Source of the DNA: Ottelia alismoides
Taxonomy: Eukaryota > Streptophyta > Magnoliopsida > Alismatales > Hydrocharitaceae
Length of the DNA: 64,000 nucleotides
Direction: 5' to 3'
Assembly: GCA_037367405.1 (NCBI GenBank)
Contig: JAZKJV010000150.1
Span: forward strand, 186,001-250,000
Below the pieces are notes generated by a model. That model did not search any database. It worked only from the letters and a program-made list of their open reading frames with translations, and had not been told where the DNA came from. Positions 44,128 to 57,769 of the stretch are shown here, piece by piece; the first letter of the stretch is position 1; each line of letters opens with the position of its first letter. Made by a program: the position numbers and the translations under genes.

Positions 44128-45893
44128 ACACGAAACCTATGAAAATATATTAGCAACGAAAATAAAACTTAAACATAAAATTTAAACATTCCCAATACCT
44201 TTTATTTGATAACTGATGTCGGCGAAAGAATCAACAACTTTTTTCCATTAGATCGATCGAAGGCAACTCTCCAGAATTATGAAATATCGTTCATACGCAA
44301 TTGCCATACATTATGTTACGAAAACGGTTCTATTACTACTTATGAAAATCATTAATTAATACAATTAATCGATGCTAAAAAGGTGGGATTAAAAGTTAAG
44401 ATCAGACGGATGAAAATATTGGGTCATGGAATCGCAAATGGGCCCTGTGCCAATGTTACCATTCGTAATGCTACGTGTTACTAATCGTTTTCTCATTTGT
44501 TACCAATATTAACTTTACGACTTACTATTGAGACTATCATTCTGAACAATACATTGAATATTATGAGTTTGTGGTCATTGTCTCATTCTTACTTTTACAA
44601 AGTTACATGATACTAAATGAGGCTTTCGATTTTACCAATAATAATAATACGATTTACTGGTCGACATCTCAAATTTTCTTTTAAAGGATACATGCTACTA
44701 TATGCGGCTTCCAATGTTACCAATCATAATGCTATGTGTTACTTGTCTTTCCCTCATTCAATACCAATAGTAATATTACATCTTACTATTAATTCTCCCA
44801 TTCTTATACAAAATTCATGATACTTGTTACTTATGATTAATAATAACTTACTGAAGGAAAAAATTTACTTATGTATTCCTCAATATTAAGTACAAAATAA
44901 TATCATTAATATGATACAACATGATAAGAGGTTAAAAAAACACATATCTTCATCAACGATTAATATCGAAACAAAGCACTCCTCTAAACATACATTTCAA
45001 AAGATTCACCAAATGTTTAAAATTTATTACATAACTTAAAAAAAGAATATTCCTCTGGAACAATGAATTAGTTTGATCCCAAATTGGGTTCATTTCTTCT
45101 CATCCAGATGCATAAGTCAGCTCTCCTTTCTCGAAATATCATACATTTCAAAAGCTTCACCAAATGTTTAAAATTTATTACATAACTTATAAAAATAATA
45201 TTCTTCTGGAACAATGAATTAGTTTTATTCGAAATTGAGTTCATTTCTTCTCATCCAGATGCATAATAGAAAGCTCTCCTTTCTCGAAATATCATCTGCA
45301 TACAAAAGATATCAAAGTTACTTGTTAACAAATATAAGGATTTCATTACTAACGTATCTATAAAACTTACTTATTATTGTAATATAGTTACTGACAGCCA
45401 CTAATGAAGTTACAATGTTACCAAGTTACTTGTTATTATTATAAAGTTACTTCTACTTGCTAAAAAGTTACCGATGGGTAGTGTAAATAATACTTGTTAT
45501 ATATGTAAGTTATTGAAATACTAGTACAAGTTTCCAATGTTACCAAAGCCTATATTAAGTGTTACTGGTCATTATCCAATAGTTACTAGTACTAGTTATA
45601 TGGAACTCCTTACTAACGTATCAATAAAACTTACTGATTATTATAATATAGTTACTGACAGCCCATATTGAAAATACAAATTTAAATGTCTTTCAGCCGT
45701 TCTTACTTTTATATATATAAAACGTACTGATACATGTAAAAAAGTTACTGAAAGCCAACAATAAAGTTACAAATTTTATTATTTTTCAGCCGTTCTGAAT
45801 TCTAATTTTTTCCATATCGACCTATATTACGTACAATTAACATCAAAAGTATTTCGTTATATTTTTCTAAATAAATTACACCATGAAAAGTTA

Positions 45894-46091
45894 TTAACTG
45901 ATAAAGGATTCGTAAGAATAATAATTAATAACTGATCTTTCGGAGTTATTGATCTCATAAACAAGATCAAAATTACTTTCTTCGATATTGAAATCATGGA
46001 TATTACTTTCACGTGCAGTAGCTTCAAGGAAATCTTTTTCCGTGATTTCTTCTGAAATATGCCGATAAAAATCCCTCCTCGAATTATCCAT
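45894..46091 (-). pseudogene. Small unrecognised ORF, copy in unit 2
   Basis: Duplicate of 43930-44127. The possible splice donor is lost, so if this ever was an exon, this copy is dead. Confidence 0.3.
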
Positions 46092-46417
46092 ACACGAAAC
46101 CTATGAAAATATATTAGCAACGAAAATAAAACTTAAACATAAAATTTACACATTCCCAATACCTTTTATTTGATAACTGATGTCGGTGAAAGAATCAACA
46201 ACAACTTTTTTCCGTGAGATCGATCGAAGGCAATGCTCCAGAATTACGAAAGATCGTTCATACGCAATTGCCATACATTATGTTACCAAAACAGTTCTAT
46301 TACTATTTATGGAAATCATTAATTAATAAAATTAATCGATGCTAAAAAGGTGGGATTAAAAGTTAAGATCGGACGGATGAAAAGATGGGCTCATGGAATC
46401 GTAAATGGGCCCTGTGC

Positions 46418-46810
46418 GCAATGGATAAATATCATATATATATATATACACACATATAAACATCACAAACATGTCTTGAAAGGACTTAAACGTAATAAAC
46501 AAAAGGTATTGGGGCCTTATATATAAAAACTCCATGCGTGTGGATAGATATGCAAATTTGAAGACTCGGTGAGGGTTAGGAATAAAAATTATATGAATCA
46601 CATGAGGGAAGCGTGACCCTTCAGGCTCGGGCAGCAGATCTACTTCGGATCACGTGGATGGCTTCTGTACTTCGGGACTTGGGTTGGAGCCTCCAAGGCT
46701 TGAGGCATGGATGTTGGGCTCGAGGCTCTCTTAGACTGTAGGATCAAGCTCATTAGGTGGGATTCGACAGTGATTGTCTGTCGCTACATGATTTTCTTCT
46801 CCACGCGAGG
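46418..46810. other. No gene recognised
   Basis: Intergenic sequence with a TA/CA microsatellite (about 46432-46457). It ends at the TSD of the solo LTR. Confidence 0.5.
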
Positions 46811-48004
46811 ATGCGTGATGAATCTCGTATTCATCATGCTAAAATTCACTAATTAAACTCATGGCTTAATTAATCCAATAAAATCCGCTAATAATTCATT
46901 CATTTTATCTTGTATTATATTGTACAATCTTAACCAACACTTAATTGTATTTAATTAATATTATTTGTTTTGTAATTATTTTCTCATCAAAAAAACCTCT
47001 AAAAATTAGATAGATTAATTGTCTATAAGTTCCTAAACCTTAAAAAGACAAAAAAAATACAAAAAACAATTCAAAACCCTAAATTCTGTGTTTTCAACCC
47101 CTTAAAAATACCCCCAAAAATACTTTTATATAAATATCTCTTTTGGTTTTTCTTCCAACATGAAAATTGTAGATCTCATCGAGATGAACAACTTTCATGT
47201 TTTGACTTTTTCTTAGTTTTGCCTCTAACAAATTCTTTTTTATTTTTCTTTGTTTTTCTAATTTCTAATTGTACTATTGGGCCACGCGGCGCCCTCTGGG
47301 CCGCCCACGTGGCCTGCCTCTTCTCTGCCACCCGCTGCCTCCTCAGCCATCCGATCCTCTTGCAGATCCTTCCATCCTAGCTGCTCATCATGCTCCCCAT
47401 CTCAGCCGTCTGATCTGAGCTCTAATCAAATCTGAGCCGCCCCTAGCGCCTCATTCCCAGCCATCAAATTCCCCCTAATCCTACGGCCTATATCATTCCA
47501 CGTCACATCTCTTTCTTCCACCGTCAGATCAGCCCTACAATCTAATCCCTACCATTAATTCCCGCTTCATTTTCAACCATCTGATCAGACTCCATGATCA
47601 GATCCTCACCACTACCCTGCGCATCCACGTGGACCATTGGATCACTAGATCCAACAGCTCACCGACCGCTCCCCCTCTCACCGCTGGATCAGATCCTCTG
47701 ATCTGATCATAGCCCCCCATTCGTGCCCTCATCGAAGCCGTTGGATCGTCAGATCCAACGGCTGGAACATCACCTTTCTCCTCAACGCCTCCCTCTCCCA
47801 GGCGTTATGCCTCGCCGCCCCGTCTCGCCCTTCCAATTATGGCCGACACCTCCGGCCGTCTTCCCGCTCCCTAACACCCCTCTTGCTTAGTTGTTACATC
47901 CATCTCCCTCGCACATCACGCCAACGACTCCACCATCATTCCCAGCCATCAAAGCATCCGTTCAAAAAGCCATCTCCCCATCGTAACACCTGATCATCCT
48001 CTCC

Positions 48005-48011
48005 TATAAAA
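48005..48011 (+). promoter_or_regulatory. TATA box in solo LTR B
   Basis: TATAAAA followed by a C-rich tract; corresponds to TATATAA at 18234-18240 in the other LTR B. Confidence 0.55.
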
Positions 48012-48602
48012 CGACCCCCTCCACCACCATCACCGATCATCCACCATTCTCGAGGGTTTGGCGTAGCTCCCTCCGCCCTCCGGTGACAGAGGCGGGCGGT
48101 GGTTCATGGCGACAACCGCCATTTCGGTAAGATCTGTGGCTCTCTGGCCACGTCGCGGAGCCTCCTGGCCTGTTGAGCTCCGAGGCCCGACTGACCTCGC
48201 CGGGCGACGATCGGAGAGCCTCCAAGGCGCTCGGCCCAAGACGATGCCTCCACCAAGCACCTTGCTCTGGCGAGGTGATTTTTCTTCCTTTTCTCTACTC
48301 TTTCTCATAATTATCCCATCATCTTCGATCACTTCCACTCTCCACTGACCGTCCTTATATCTCCGCCACAGCCCCCTCATCCACGCCGACCCACCTTCCC
48401 TTCTACCGAACCTCCTCTACCCTGATCACCTTCTTCCCCGCTCTGCCGGGAATGAAGCTCACGACCACCGCCTCCCGTCTCCTCCACGACCTCCATTTCC
48501 TCACAAACCACTCATGCACTTCACGCACTCGCTTCGACTATGCCAAACTTCTGCAGGTACATCAATGGTCAGATTCTGCAATGCCTCGCCGGTCTCGAGC
48601 AT

Positions 48603-51600
48603 TGATTTAGCCAAAATTCACGGAGTCTAAAATTGGTGTCTCACACAAGGCGGAGACAACCGTCGCTGTGACAACTCACGATGAATCCTGGACTAAAGTC
48701 AACAATTAACCCACACTAAAGATCAATAATTAGAAATAAATGTGGAGTTAAAATTTATTTTTAACTCTGCACAAATGATGTATAAGGACAAGTATGCAGA
48801 GAGTTCGAAGACAGGGAGCAAGAAGGGTAATTCAAATACGTGTGTGTGAATGTGTGGTGTCTACACTAAGCAAGCAAACAAATGGTTTTTGTGGGTTTTT
48901 AATTTTTAATTTTTTAATTTTTTTTAATTTTTTAATTTTAATTTTTATTTTGTATTTTGATTTTTAATTTTCTGATTTTTATAATTTTATATTTTATATT
49001 TTTTTCTTTTTTCAATATTGGAATTTAAAAACAATGTAATAAAAGACAAGATAAAGTATTTATAAAAATATGCAAAAATAACCAAAAAATCAGAAATAAA
49101 ATGTTTTTGATATTTTTATAATTTTTTACTCTTTTTGTGATTTTTGGATATTTTTCAAAGTGTTTTTGGTATTTTTAAATAGCAAAACAAGTCAAAACAG
49201 TGAAATATGTGCTGGCTGTGAGTAAAATGGGAATTAAAATTAGCAAATAGCAACCAAAATTTTTCACACTAATTTTCAAATAAATAGAATGAAATATAGA
49301 ACAAGCAAGAACTGAGTTTGTAATTTTTGGAGTTTTCTTTGATTTTATAGATTTTTGGAAGTTTTTATGTATTTTTGAATTTTTAAGATTTTTCTTTTGA
49401 GATTTTTAGGGATTTTTGGACTGACACTAAAATCAGATAAAATACACACTAGGGAATGTTTTTGGAATTTTTCGAGGTATTTTAATATTTTTTTGGCATT
49501 TTCTAAGCTAGACAGTGAATAACAAGCATGTTTTTGATTTTTAATAAATAGAAAAATAAAATAAAATCAAAAACTGAAATATTGGTGTGGAAGAACAAGC
49601 ATACAAGAGCTTAACCCTAATTTTTGAGAATTTTTGGAGGTAAAATGATACTTTAAATAATTAAAACAAGCACACAAAAATTAAAGGTCTGGCAGGGGTA
49701 TATATGCATTTTTTCAAACATCCAGGGGCAAACATGCAATTTTCCACAAACGTTTACACTTAATATTCAATTTTCAGTACCAAACATCAATTACAAAAAC
49801 CCGCCTGGGTATCTTAGCAATTTTCCCACCAGGGCGCGTGACTTGCACGCGTTTGGCGAGGACTAAAGAGTAATATTCCAAAACCCAGAGGCTAACTTGC
49901 AATATTTCCAAAAATATAACACTTAATATAAAAGTTCTGGGACCTAAACGAAATACCAAAAAGACCGAGGGCCTCAGAGCAAAATACCCTCACCTCACAT
50001 GTACAGGTCACGTGAGGTGACGTGGCAGAGGACCTAAATGTAAATAAAATAAAGACGAGGGTCTTTTTGCAAATTTTACAAAAATATTACACTACAGACG
50101 AAAGTTTTAGGTCTAAAATTTAAATACAAAATGCGCGGGGGTTTGGTTGCAAAATACCCTCGGCGCGCGGATCCAACGGCTGCAGATCGTCACTTATACA
50201 CGTGGCGTGAATCCAGCGGTCGACGACGCTTCGCGTGGACGACAGAGATTAGATCGTGGATGACGATCGGACGGTGACTGCGTGGCGCGATCCAACGACG
50301 GCTGCTAGACCTGGAGGGGCTCCCTGATCCAACGGTGCAGGCGCGCGGAGGAAGAACAAGGAGGAGCGCCGGCGAGGCGAACTTCCTCGCTCCAGATCTC
50401 CGCGCTCCGACGAACTTCAGGCGTCAAAATGGGGCTGCGGCCTCCTGAGGTCTTCCTCTAGATGCTGGCGGCGACAAAAAGCCTCGGCGACGGCCGAGGG
50501 GCTCGCGGAAGGGCGGCGGAGCTACAGAGCTCCGTTAGCTCCGGTGAAGCTCCAGAATTGCCTCCAGGCACTTTCAAGTGCGCTTTGACCTGCAAGAAAA
50601 GCCAAGGGGTCCAGGGCAAACTGCCTGGACCCTTGGATGGACGTGGGGATGCGTGGAACGACGGGGCGATGAACGGCTGGAGGAGCGCTCCGGCCAAGAT
50701 GACTGATTGGGCGAAATAGGCGATGAAACTCAAGATTTTTTTGGGGTTTTCGTTCCTAAGACTAACAGGAACTAAATGCGGAAGAAAAATAAAAAGGGGT
50801 AAGGCCCTCAATGGCCGGAGCCAGAGGGAGTAGGGTACCTCGACCGTCGGTCTTGCGGGAGGTGGTGGAGGCGCCCTCGACCTCGATCGCCTTGACTGAC
50901 GGCCTCGCGGTGGAGCTGTCACCTCCAGGGAGCACGGGAGCACGAAGGTGGCGACGAGGGGTGGACCAAGGGTTCTCGATTTGAATTCAAAGTAGGGGGG
51001 TCACTTATATTGGGTTTGACCCGAGGTGGCAGGGGTCCAAAGATCGACGAGCATCTAGCAAATCTTGGGTCCAAAGACCAAGATTAAGCTCGGTCGAGCT
51101 AGATAGATGGTTGGTGAACAATGTTGCAGAAGGATGCAACACAAAAACGTGAAGAATTGGCTGGGAAAAAGCCAAGAAAATGGCTCAAAAACCGAGCTTG
51201 ACACGGGCTACAGGGGGTAGGGCGACCAGTTGACTGGGGTCAACTGTTGACGCCTCCTGGTTGGTCCACGTGGACCAACCAGGAAAAACCCTGAATTATT
51301 ATTTTGTTAATTCATTTAAAAATAGAAATAAGATTAATTAAATAATGATTATAAAATAAAAAATATTCGTTATTTTATGTAGTATTTTATTATGATTTTT
51401 AATTTATTTTATGAGGTGTATTTTTATAAGTTTACTTTTCAGCCCTAGATAGGTATATTACCTATGTATTTTAGCCTTTATTTTTATTCTATGTATTTTA
51501 ATGTTATTTATTTTTATTTCTTATTTTATAAAATTATAAAATACTTTTATATTCACAAATATATTTTTATTTTATTTTTCTGATATGTTTTGTATATTAA

Positions 51601-52419
51601 ATAAAATATAAGTATAAAAAGTATAGGTATACATATAGGTAGGGTACCTATGTATTTGATATATACAAGTATTTTTATTTGGATTTCTTTTGTATTTTTA
51701 TTCTGATTTTAATATACATAATTATTATAAGTAATATTTACAACATTATAAAAATATAAAAATAGTAAATAAATAATAAATTGAATATTTCAATCTGTAC
51801 AACTATACAAGAGGGGTCCAAAACTCATCTTTCAAACCGTAGCTCCACCAAATGTGAAACCACCACCATTGGATAGATTATTTTATTCTATATACAATTA
51901 AAGGTGAGTTTGCTGAATTTGGAGTTGTCAGTTGTGAGATACGGGTCTGGGAAGTTGGGATTCTGGATTTTTATTCAGACCATAACATTTTATCTGTACA
52001 TTATTTTTCTGTGAAATCAATTTTGTATTTTTCCTTATTTAATTATCTACAACTTTCATGTACAAAGTTTTTTATTTGATGTATAAAAAGTGGAACCAAA
52101 AATAGGTCCCAAAATGAATAAAGAATGAATAGAAGGTATAGGTGTTTGACCCTTATCTCCTCCTACTTTATTCCTTGTCGACCTAATCATCAAGATGCCT
52201 AGGTCTCGGGGTTTTGGGTCATAAAATATTTACAATATTTTATTCTTTTTCTTTTATTTTATTTATTCTATAATTTTGGCTTTAATTACAGGATTTTATA
52301 CACTATTTAGATGCACATGCATGAATGCTAAGATGTTCTATTTAAGGGTATTTACAGGCATTTGCTAGGGTTTTTGATGCAAAATGATAGAATAAAGATG
52401 ATGAAATGTGGATTCATCA
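48603..52419 (-). repeat. Solo LTR of family C (3817 bp), nested in LTR B
   Basis: Bounded by TGATTTAGCC and GATTCATCA (plus-strand view) with a perfect 5-bp TSD AGCAT (48598-48602 and 52420-52424). Homologous along its length to the 3' LTR at 53971-57727, and in the same orientation. No internal sequence remains, so it probably arose by LTR-LTR recombination. ORFs such as 50458-50943 are in LTR sequence and unsupported. Confidence 0.9.
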
Positions 52420-53678
52420 AGCATCCACTCCGACCACCTGCCTCCGCCTTCCCCTTCCAGACGTCGATGGTGCTCCTCCAGCCACCAGACATTTTCGTTG
52501 GACTCTCAGTAAGCTTCCTCGACTCCTTGCGCACCTGCTTGAAGTCAGCGGAGCTCTAAATGGCTCGCCGGATCCCCGCCTCCTCCGACAGCCGGCGGCG
52601 GACGAAGACGATACATGTACCATCCGATCATTCTGGTTCGGACGGTCCCAATGATGACACAAGGTTGGCCCGAGCCTCTTGCCGAACCTCTAGGCCCGGG
52701 TCTTCCAAACCTCGCCCCGAGCCCCCACCGTATGCCACGTGTCCCGAGCCGGCGTCACCTCCCGAGCCTAGCTCCTCGCGTGCTTGGCACATGAGGGCCT
52801 GGGTAAATATCGATGAAGACCTTGAAAGTTGTGCTATTTACATATTGGTCTCCAGTTGCGTGTCTCATGTGTGCGCCTGGGTATTTTACAGGGAGACCCT
52901 CAGAATTTATGGAAATTGCAAATATGCCCCCGCACGCATGGAAAAATTATAGAGGGGTCCAATCAATTTTTGGAAATTGCAAATAGGTCCCTCCAGGGAC
53001 CTATTTGTAATATTTATCCTTTTATTTCTTATATTTTTATTACATTTATGCCCTTGCGTTGTTTTCTTCATAACATGAGCATCGTAGGTCCACATTGCAT
53101 GATTTTAGTGTCGTTTTGATTCTTGTTTCTTCATCTATCTTATGGCATATTAAATTTTCTCATCTGACACCATTTTAAATGAAATAAATTTTCAATGTTA
53201 GATGATGACTCTTTTCCCAATGCCTTATCATAAAATATATATTTTCTCATGATGTTATGCTCAAAATGATCCTGATTTCAATCTACTTTCTGTTGCTCAA
53301 TTTATTGATCTTTCTATGATATATTTGTAGTAGTCAATTGCATACCTTTAACTTCGCATTACTTTCGTGCACACTCCTACATTTGCATTGAAAATAACAA
53401 AAAATTGCATACATCATATATATGCATTGTTCTGCATTTTACCTTATGCATCTGCATGAAGACCTGAAATTGAGAAATAATTCATACTTGCTCTTAATTA
53501 ATTGAAATTCGATAAATAGATAGAGTAGCTCGTATCCCTGTGTTCGACCTTGGTAGTCTTGCCAAGTATAAATATTCCACAACATTTAAAAATTATGGTT
53601 TTTGACGAACCAAATTTGTCTCCTCTACTACGACAATTATCTATTCTTAAAGAGGCAAATTTAACATTCATCAATGCG

Positions 53679-53965
53679 CTCGGGCAGAGCTCCGACCATG
53701 TTGTTACATCTCCTCCATGCTCCTCACAGTGACATGGAAGTCTATCAATCTTGCTAGACTCCTGGCGAAGATGATGGTAAGTCGATGAAGGAGTTAGAGG
53801 ATTTGGAGCTGCTGATTGACGCTCCTTCATCGAAGGTGGAGGAGGGAACAGAGTTACACCAAAACTTAGACCATTCAAGGGATTTGAGTACCTACATAGT
53901 TAGAGAAAATAGCTAAAGTGAAGTGGAGTTGAACGAAGGCGTTAAGGAGTGAAATTGAGGGCTGA
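53679..53965. other. Short intergenic spacer
   Basis: 287 bases between solo LTR B and element C with no recognised gene. ACATG (53966-53970) is the left half of element C's presumed TSD. Confidence 0.6.
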
Positions 53966-53970
53966 ACATG

Positions 53971-56900
53971 TGATTTACCCAAAATTCACGGGGTCTAAAT
54001 AGTGTCTCACACAAGGCGGAGACAACCGTGTCGCTGCGGCGACCCGCAATGAATCCTGGACTAAAATCAACAATTAACCCACACTATAGATATCAAGAAA
54101 TGACAAGCAAATGTGAAGTTAAAATTTATTTTTAACTCTACATAAAAGATGTATAGAAGCAAGTACGTAGAGAGTTCGAACACAAGGAGCAAGGCATGGT
54201 AGATCCACAAATGTGTGTGTGTGTGTGTGTGAAAGTGATGTGTTGTCTACACTATGCACTGCAAATGTTTTTGTGGGTTTTTAATTTTAATTTTTTTATT
54301 TTTTTTATTTTTAATTTTTTATTTTGATTTTTAATTTTCTGATTTTATATTTTCTTTTTATATTATATATATATATTTATTTTCTTTTTCAATATTGGAA
54401 TATATAAACTATATAATAAAAGAGGAGCTAGAATATTTATAAAAATATGTAAAAATGCTCAAAAATTCAGAAATAAAATATTTTTGGTCTTTTATGATTT
54501 TTTACTGTTTTTGTGATTTTTGGGTATTTTTTAGAGTATTTGTGGTATTTTTAAAAATCAAAGTAAATGAAACAGTGAGTTAATGTTCTGGCTGAAGGTA
54601 AAATGGGAATGAAAAATATCAAACAGCCACAAAATTTTCCCAAACTAATTTTACTATGAAGAGAATAAAATAGGGAACCTACAGAACTTGAGTTTGCCTT
54701 TTTTGGAGTTTTCTATAATTTCTTAGATTTTTTGAAAGATTTTGGGTAATTCTAATTTTTAAGGTTTTAGTTTTGATTTTTTAGTGATGTTTGGACTGAC
54801 ACTAAAGTAGGATAAAATGCACAGTAGGTGATTTTTTTGGAATTTTTCTAGGTGTTTTAATATTTTTTGGTATTTTCTAATGCAAACAGTAGCTGAAATG
54901 CATATTTTTGATTTTTAATAAGTGCTAAAATGCAATAAAAATAAAATGCAAAAATATGGCGTGAATATGCAAACTAACATGAGCTTAAGTTGATTCTTGG
55001 GGATTTTTTAGGTTTCTAATGATGCATGAAATAAATAGAGCAAGCAAGCAAAACTAACTAAGCCTGTCAGGGGTATAAGTGCAAATATCAAAACATCCAG
55101 GGGCATGCATGCAAATTTTCCACAAAATATACACTGAATAAAATAGTTTCTGGACCAATTACAAATAGCCAAACCCGCACGGGTACAGATGCAAAATACC
55201 CACTAGGGCGCGTGACTAACACGTGTCTGGTAGGGACCTTTTTGTAAAATAAAAAATGCCCGAGGGCCTTGCTGCAAAAAGCCTCGCGCTTCACGTGAAC
55301 AGGTCACGTGAGGTGACGTAGACGAGGATCTAAACACAAATATAGAAAGTTCAAGGGTCTAAGTATAAATATTACAAAACTTTTTAAACTACCCTTGAAA
55401 GTTTATAGATCAACTACTCAATACAAAAATGCGCGGGGTAGAGTTTGCAAAATACCCCACTCGGCGCGATCCGACGGCTGATGCGATTCAACTTGCCACG
55501 TGTCGACGATCTGACGGCCGGTGACGCTTCGCGTTGGACGACGAAGGTTAGATCCTCGGGTGAAGATCTGATGATGGAGATCGAGCGCGATCCAACAACA
55601 GCTGTGCGATCTGGGGCTCCGCCTCGATCCAACGGCGCAGAGGTCCAAAGCAAGAACCACGAAGGAACTCTGGCGAGCCGAGGTTCTCCGAGGTTCGGCT
55701 CCGTCTTCGGCGGGCTTCTGGGCTTCAAAATGAGGCTGGAGGTTCCTCTGGTCTTCCTCTATCTCCTGAGGGCTTCAAAAGACCTCGGCGGTGGCCGAGG
55801 CTCGCGGAAGAGGGCGGCGGAGCTGAAGAGCTCGACCGAGCTCCAGCGATACTCAAAAGTGCACCCAGGCACGAGTCAAAGGGCGTTGACCTGCAAGACA
55901 AAGTGAGAGGGTCCAAGGCAAGTTGCCTGGACCCCGCGGAGGTGGAATAGCGGTGTGAAGCGGTGGTTAGGAGCTCGACCGGAGGTGCGCTCCGGCGAGG
56001 TGAACGATTCGAGCGATCTAAGTGATGGAACATGAGATTTTCTTGGGATTTTTGATCCTAAGGAGATGGCTAAACTAATGCAACGAAAATAAGGGAGATA
56101 GGGCAGCCTCAATGGCCGGAGCCAGAGGGAAGGGGGGTACCTCGACCGCCGAAGTTGCGGGAGGTTGCGGAAGCACCTCACTGCGTGCTCGACCCGCCTG
56201 AAGGTCGCCGGAGGAAGCTGTCACCTTCCTGGGGCCTTTGGGTACGATTAGGGGAGCTACACTTGTGGGAGAGGCGTTCGAAATTCAAATCGAAGTTGGG
56301 TGTTCATTATAAGTTGTTTGACCCAGTGACCGGGATGCTCCAAAGACCAGGGTGGATCGATGAAATCGCTGGTCCTCGGCCCAATGTAATCATAGGGCGA
56401 GCAAGGTGGAAGGTCGAGGCAAACGTTTGCAGAAGGAATCGGGACGAAAGGGTGAAAGGCTTGACCTAGAAAAATCCGCAAATGCGGGTCAAAAACTAGG
56501 CCTGACACGGGCTACAGGGGGAATGACGACCAGTTGACCGGGATCAACTGGGGTCGTCTCCTGATTGGTCCACGTAGACCAATCAGGAAAAATCCCTGAA
56601 AAAGATTTTATAAATTCAAATTAAAATAGAAAATGAACGAATTAAAATTTGGTTATTAAATAAAAAATGTTTATTATTTTATATAGTATTTTATTATGAT
56701 TTTTAATTATTTTTAGGAGGTATAATTTTATAAGTTTCCTTTTATGCCCTTTATAGATATAATACCTATATATTTTATTAATTGATTTTTCTTTTGTGTA
56801 TTTTAATTTCTTTAATTTTGTTTATTATTTTATAAAATCATAAAATACTTTTATACACACAAATATATTTTTGTTTTATTTTTCTGATGTGTTTGGTATA

Positions 56901-57727
56901 TTTAATAAAATATAAGTATGTGTTATATAGGTATAAGTATAGGTAGTATACCTATGTATCAAATATACATGTATTTTATTTTGAGTTTAATTTAGGTTTT
57001 TATTCTAATTTTAATGTACAACTATATTATAAGTAATGTTTACAAAATTATAAAAATATAAAAATACAAAAATAATGAATAAATAATAATTTGAAAATTT
57101 TAATCTGTACAAGTATACATTGTGGGTCCAAAACTCAACTTTCAAACCGTAGCTCCGCCAAATGCGAAACCTTATTTTACTCTATATACAATTAAAGGTG
57201 AGTTTGCTGCATTTGGAGTTTTCATCTGTGAGATACGGGTCTGGGAAGTTGGGATTCTGGATTTTTATTCAGACCATAACTTTTTATTTATATAATATTT
57301 TTAAGTGAAATCAATTTTGTATTTTTATTTATTTAATTATCTACAACTTTCATGTACAAAGTTTCTTTATTTGATGTGTAAAAAGTGGAACCAAAAATAG
57401 GTCCCAAAATGAATAAAGAATGAATTAAAAAGTATAGGTATTTTGACTGTAATTTGACCCTTATCTCCCCCTACTTTATTCCTGTCGACCTATTCATCAA
57501 GATGCCTAGGTCTCGGGGTTTTGGGTCATAAAATATTTACAATAATTTATTCTTTTTCTTTTCTTTTATTTATTCTATAATTTTGGCTTTAATTACAGTA
57601 TTTTATACACTATTTACATGCACATGCATGAATGCTAAGAGGATGGTTTTAATGCTATTTACATGCATTTGCTAGGGTTTTTGAGGCCAAAATGATAGAA
57701 TAAATATGATGAAATGTGGATTCATCA
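53971..57727 (-). repeat. 3' LTR of element C (3757 bp)
   Basis: On the minus strand it starts TGATGAATCCACATTTCATC and ends GGGTAAATCA. It matches the solo LTR 48603-52419. CACGTG boxes lie at 55292-55297 and 55305-55310. The sequence near 56310-56330 reads, on the minus strand, ACTTATAATG and may be the TATA region. Confidence 0.9.
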
Positions 57728-57763
57728 TCTCCCTATACTTTACCTTTGCTAGTCCCTAGCAAA
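57728..57763 (-). other. Polypurine tract and pre-PPT hairpin of element C
   Basis: The minus strand reads AAAGTATAGGGAGA directly before the LTR. Upstream, TTTGCTAG pairs with CTAGCAAA around GGA (57745-57763). Compared with element A, one stem pair has changed from C-G to A-T on both sides. Confidence 0.85.
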
Positions 57764-57769
57764 CACTTA

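Larger units (their letters stand above)
37238..46417. mobile_element. Large decayed MULE-like region with Ulp1 remnant
   Basis: The left edge (GGGCTCTGTGCTCATTTG, then ATGAGCCC) and the complement of the right edge (GCACAGGGCCCATTTACG, then ATGAGCCC) are similar, suggesting degenerate inverted termini. Another copy of the right edge lies at about 44400-44450 because of a tandem duplication. The interior holds an Ulp1-protease pseudo-exon, GTTAC-rich repeats and a small ORF present twice. Plant MULEs of the Kaonashi type carry an Ulp1 domain, which fits. No transposase domain and no TSD are visible. The 37928-40979 unit is a later insertion. Confidence 0.42.
42476..46417 (+). repeat. 1.97-kb direct tandem duplication
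   Basis: Unit 1 is 42476-44450 and unit 2 is 44451-46417. Both start CAATGTTACCATTCGTAATG and end GGGCCCTGTGC. They are similar throughout, with small indels. The right terminus of the MULE-like region is duplicated with them. Confidence 0.85.
46816..53673 (+). repeat. Solo LTR of family B, split by a nested solo LTR C
   Basis: Starts TGATGAATCTCGTATTCATCA, ends AACATTCATCA, and is flanked by ATGCG on both sides (46811-46815 and 53674-53678). No PBS follows, so it is a solo LTR. Its two parts, 46816-48602 and 52425-53673, sum to 3036 bp and match the inverted LTR B at 16424-19335. TATAAAA is at 48005-48011 and the U3 hairpin at 47157-47203. Confidence 0.88.

Noticed and set aside
50458..50943. 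161-codon ORF in solo LTR C
   Set aside because: Lies wholly inside an LTR; the homologous part of the 3' LTR C does not keep the same frame.
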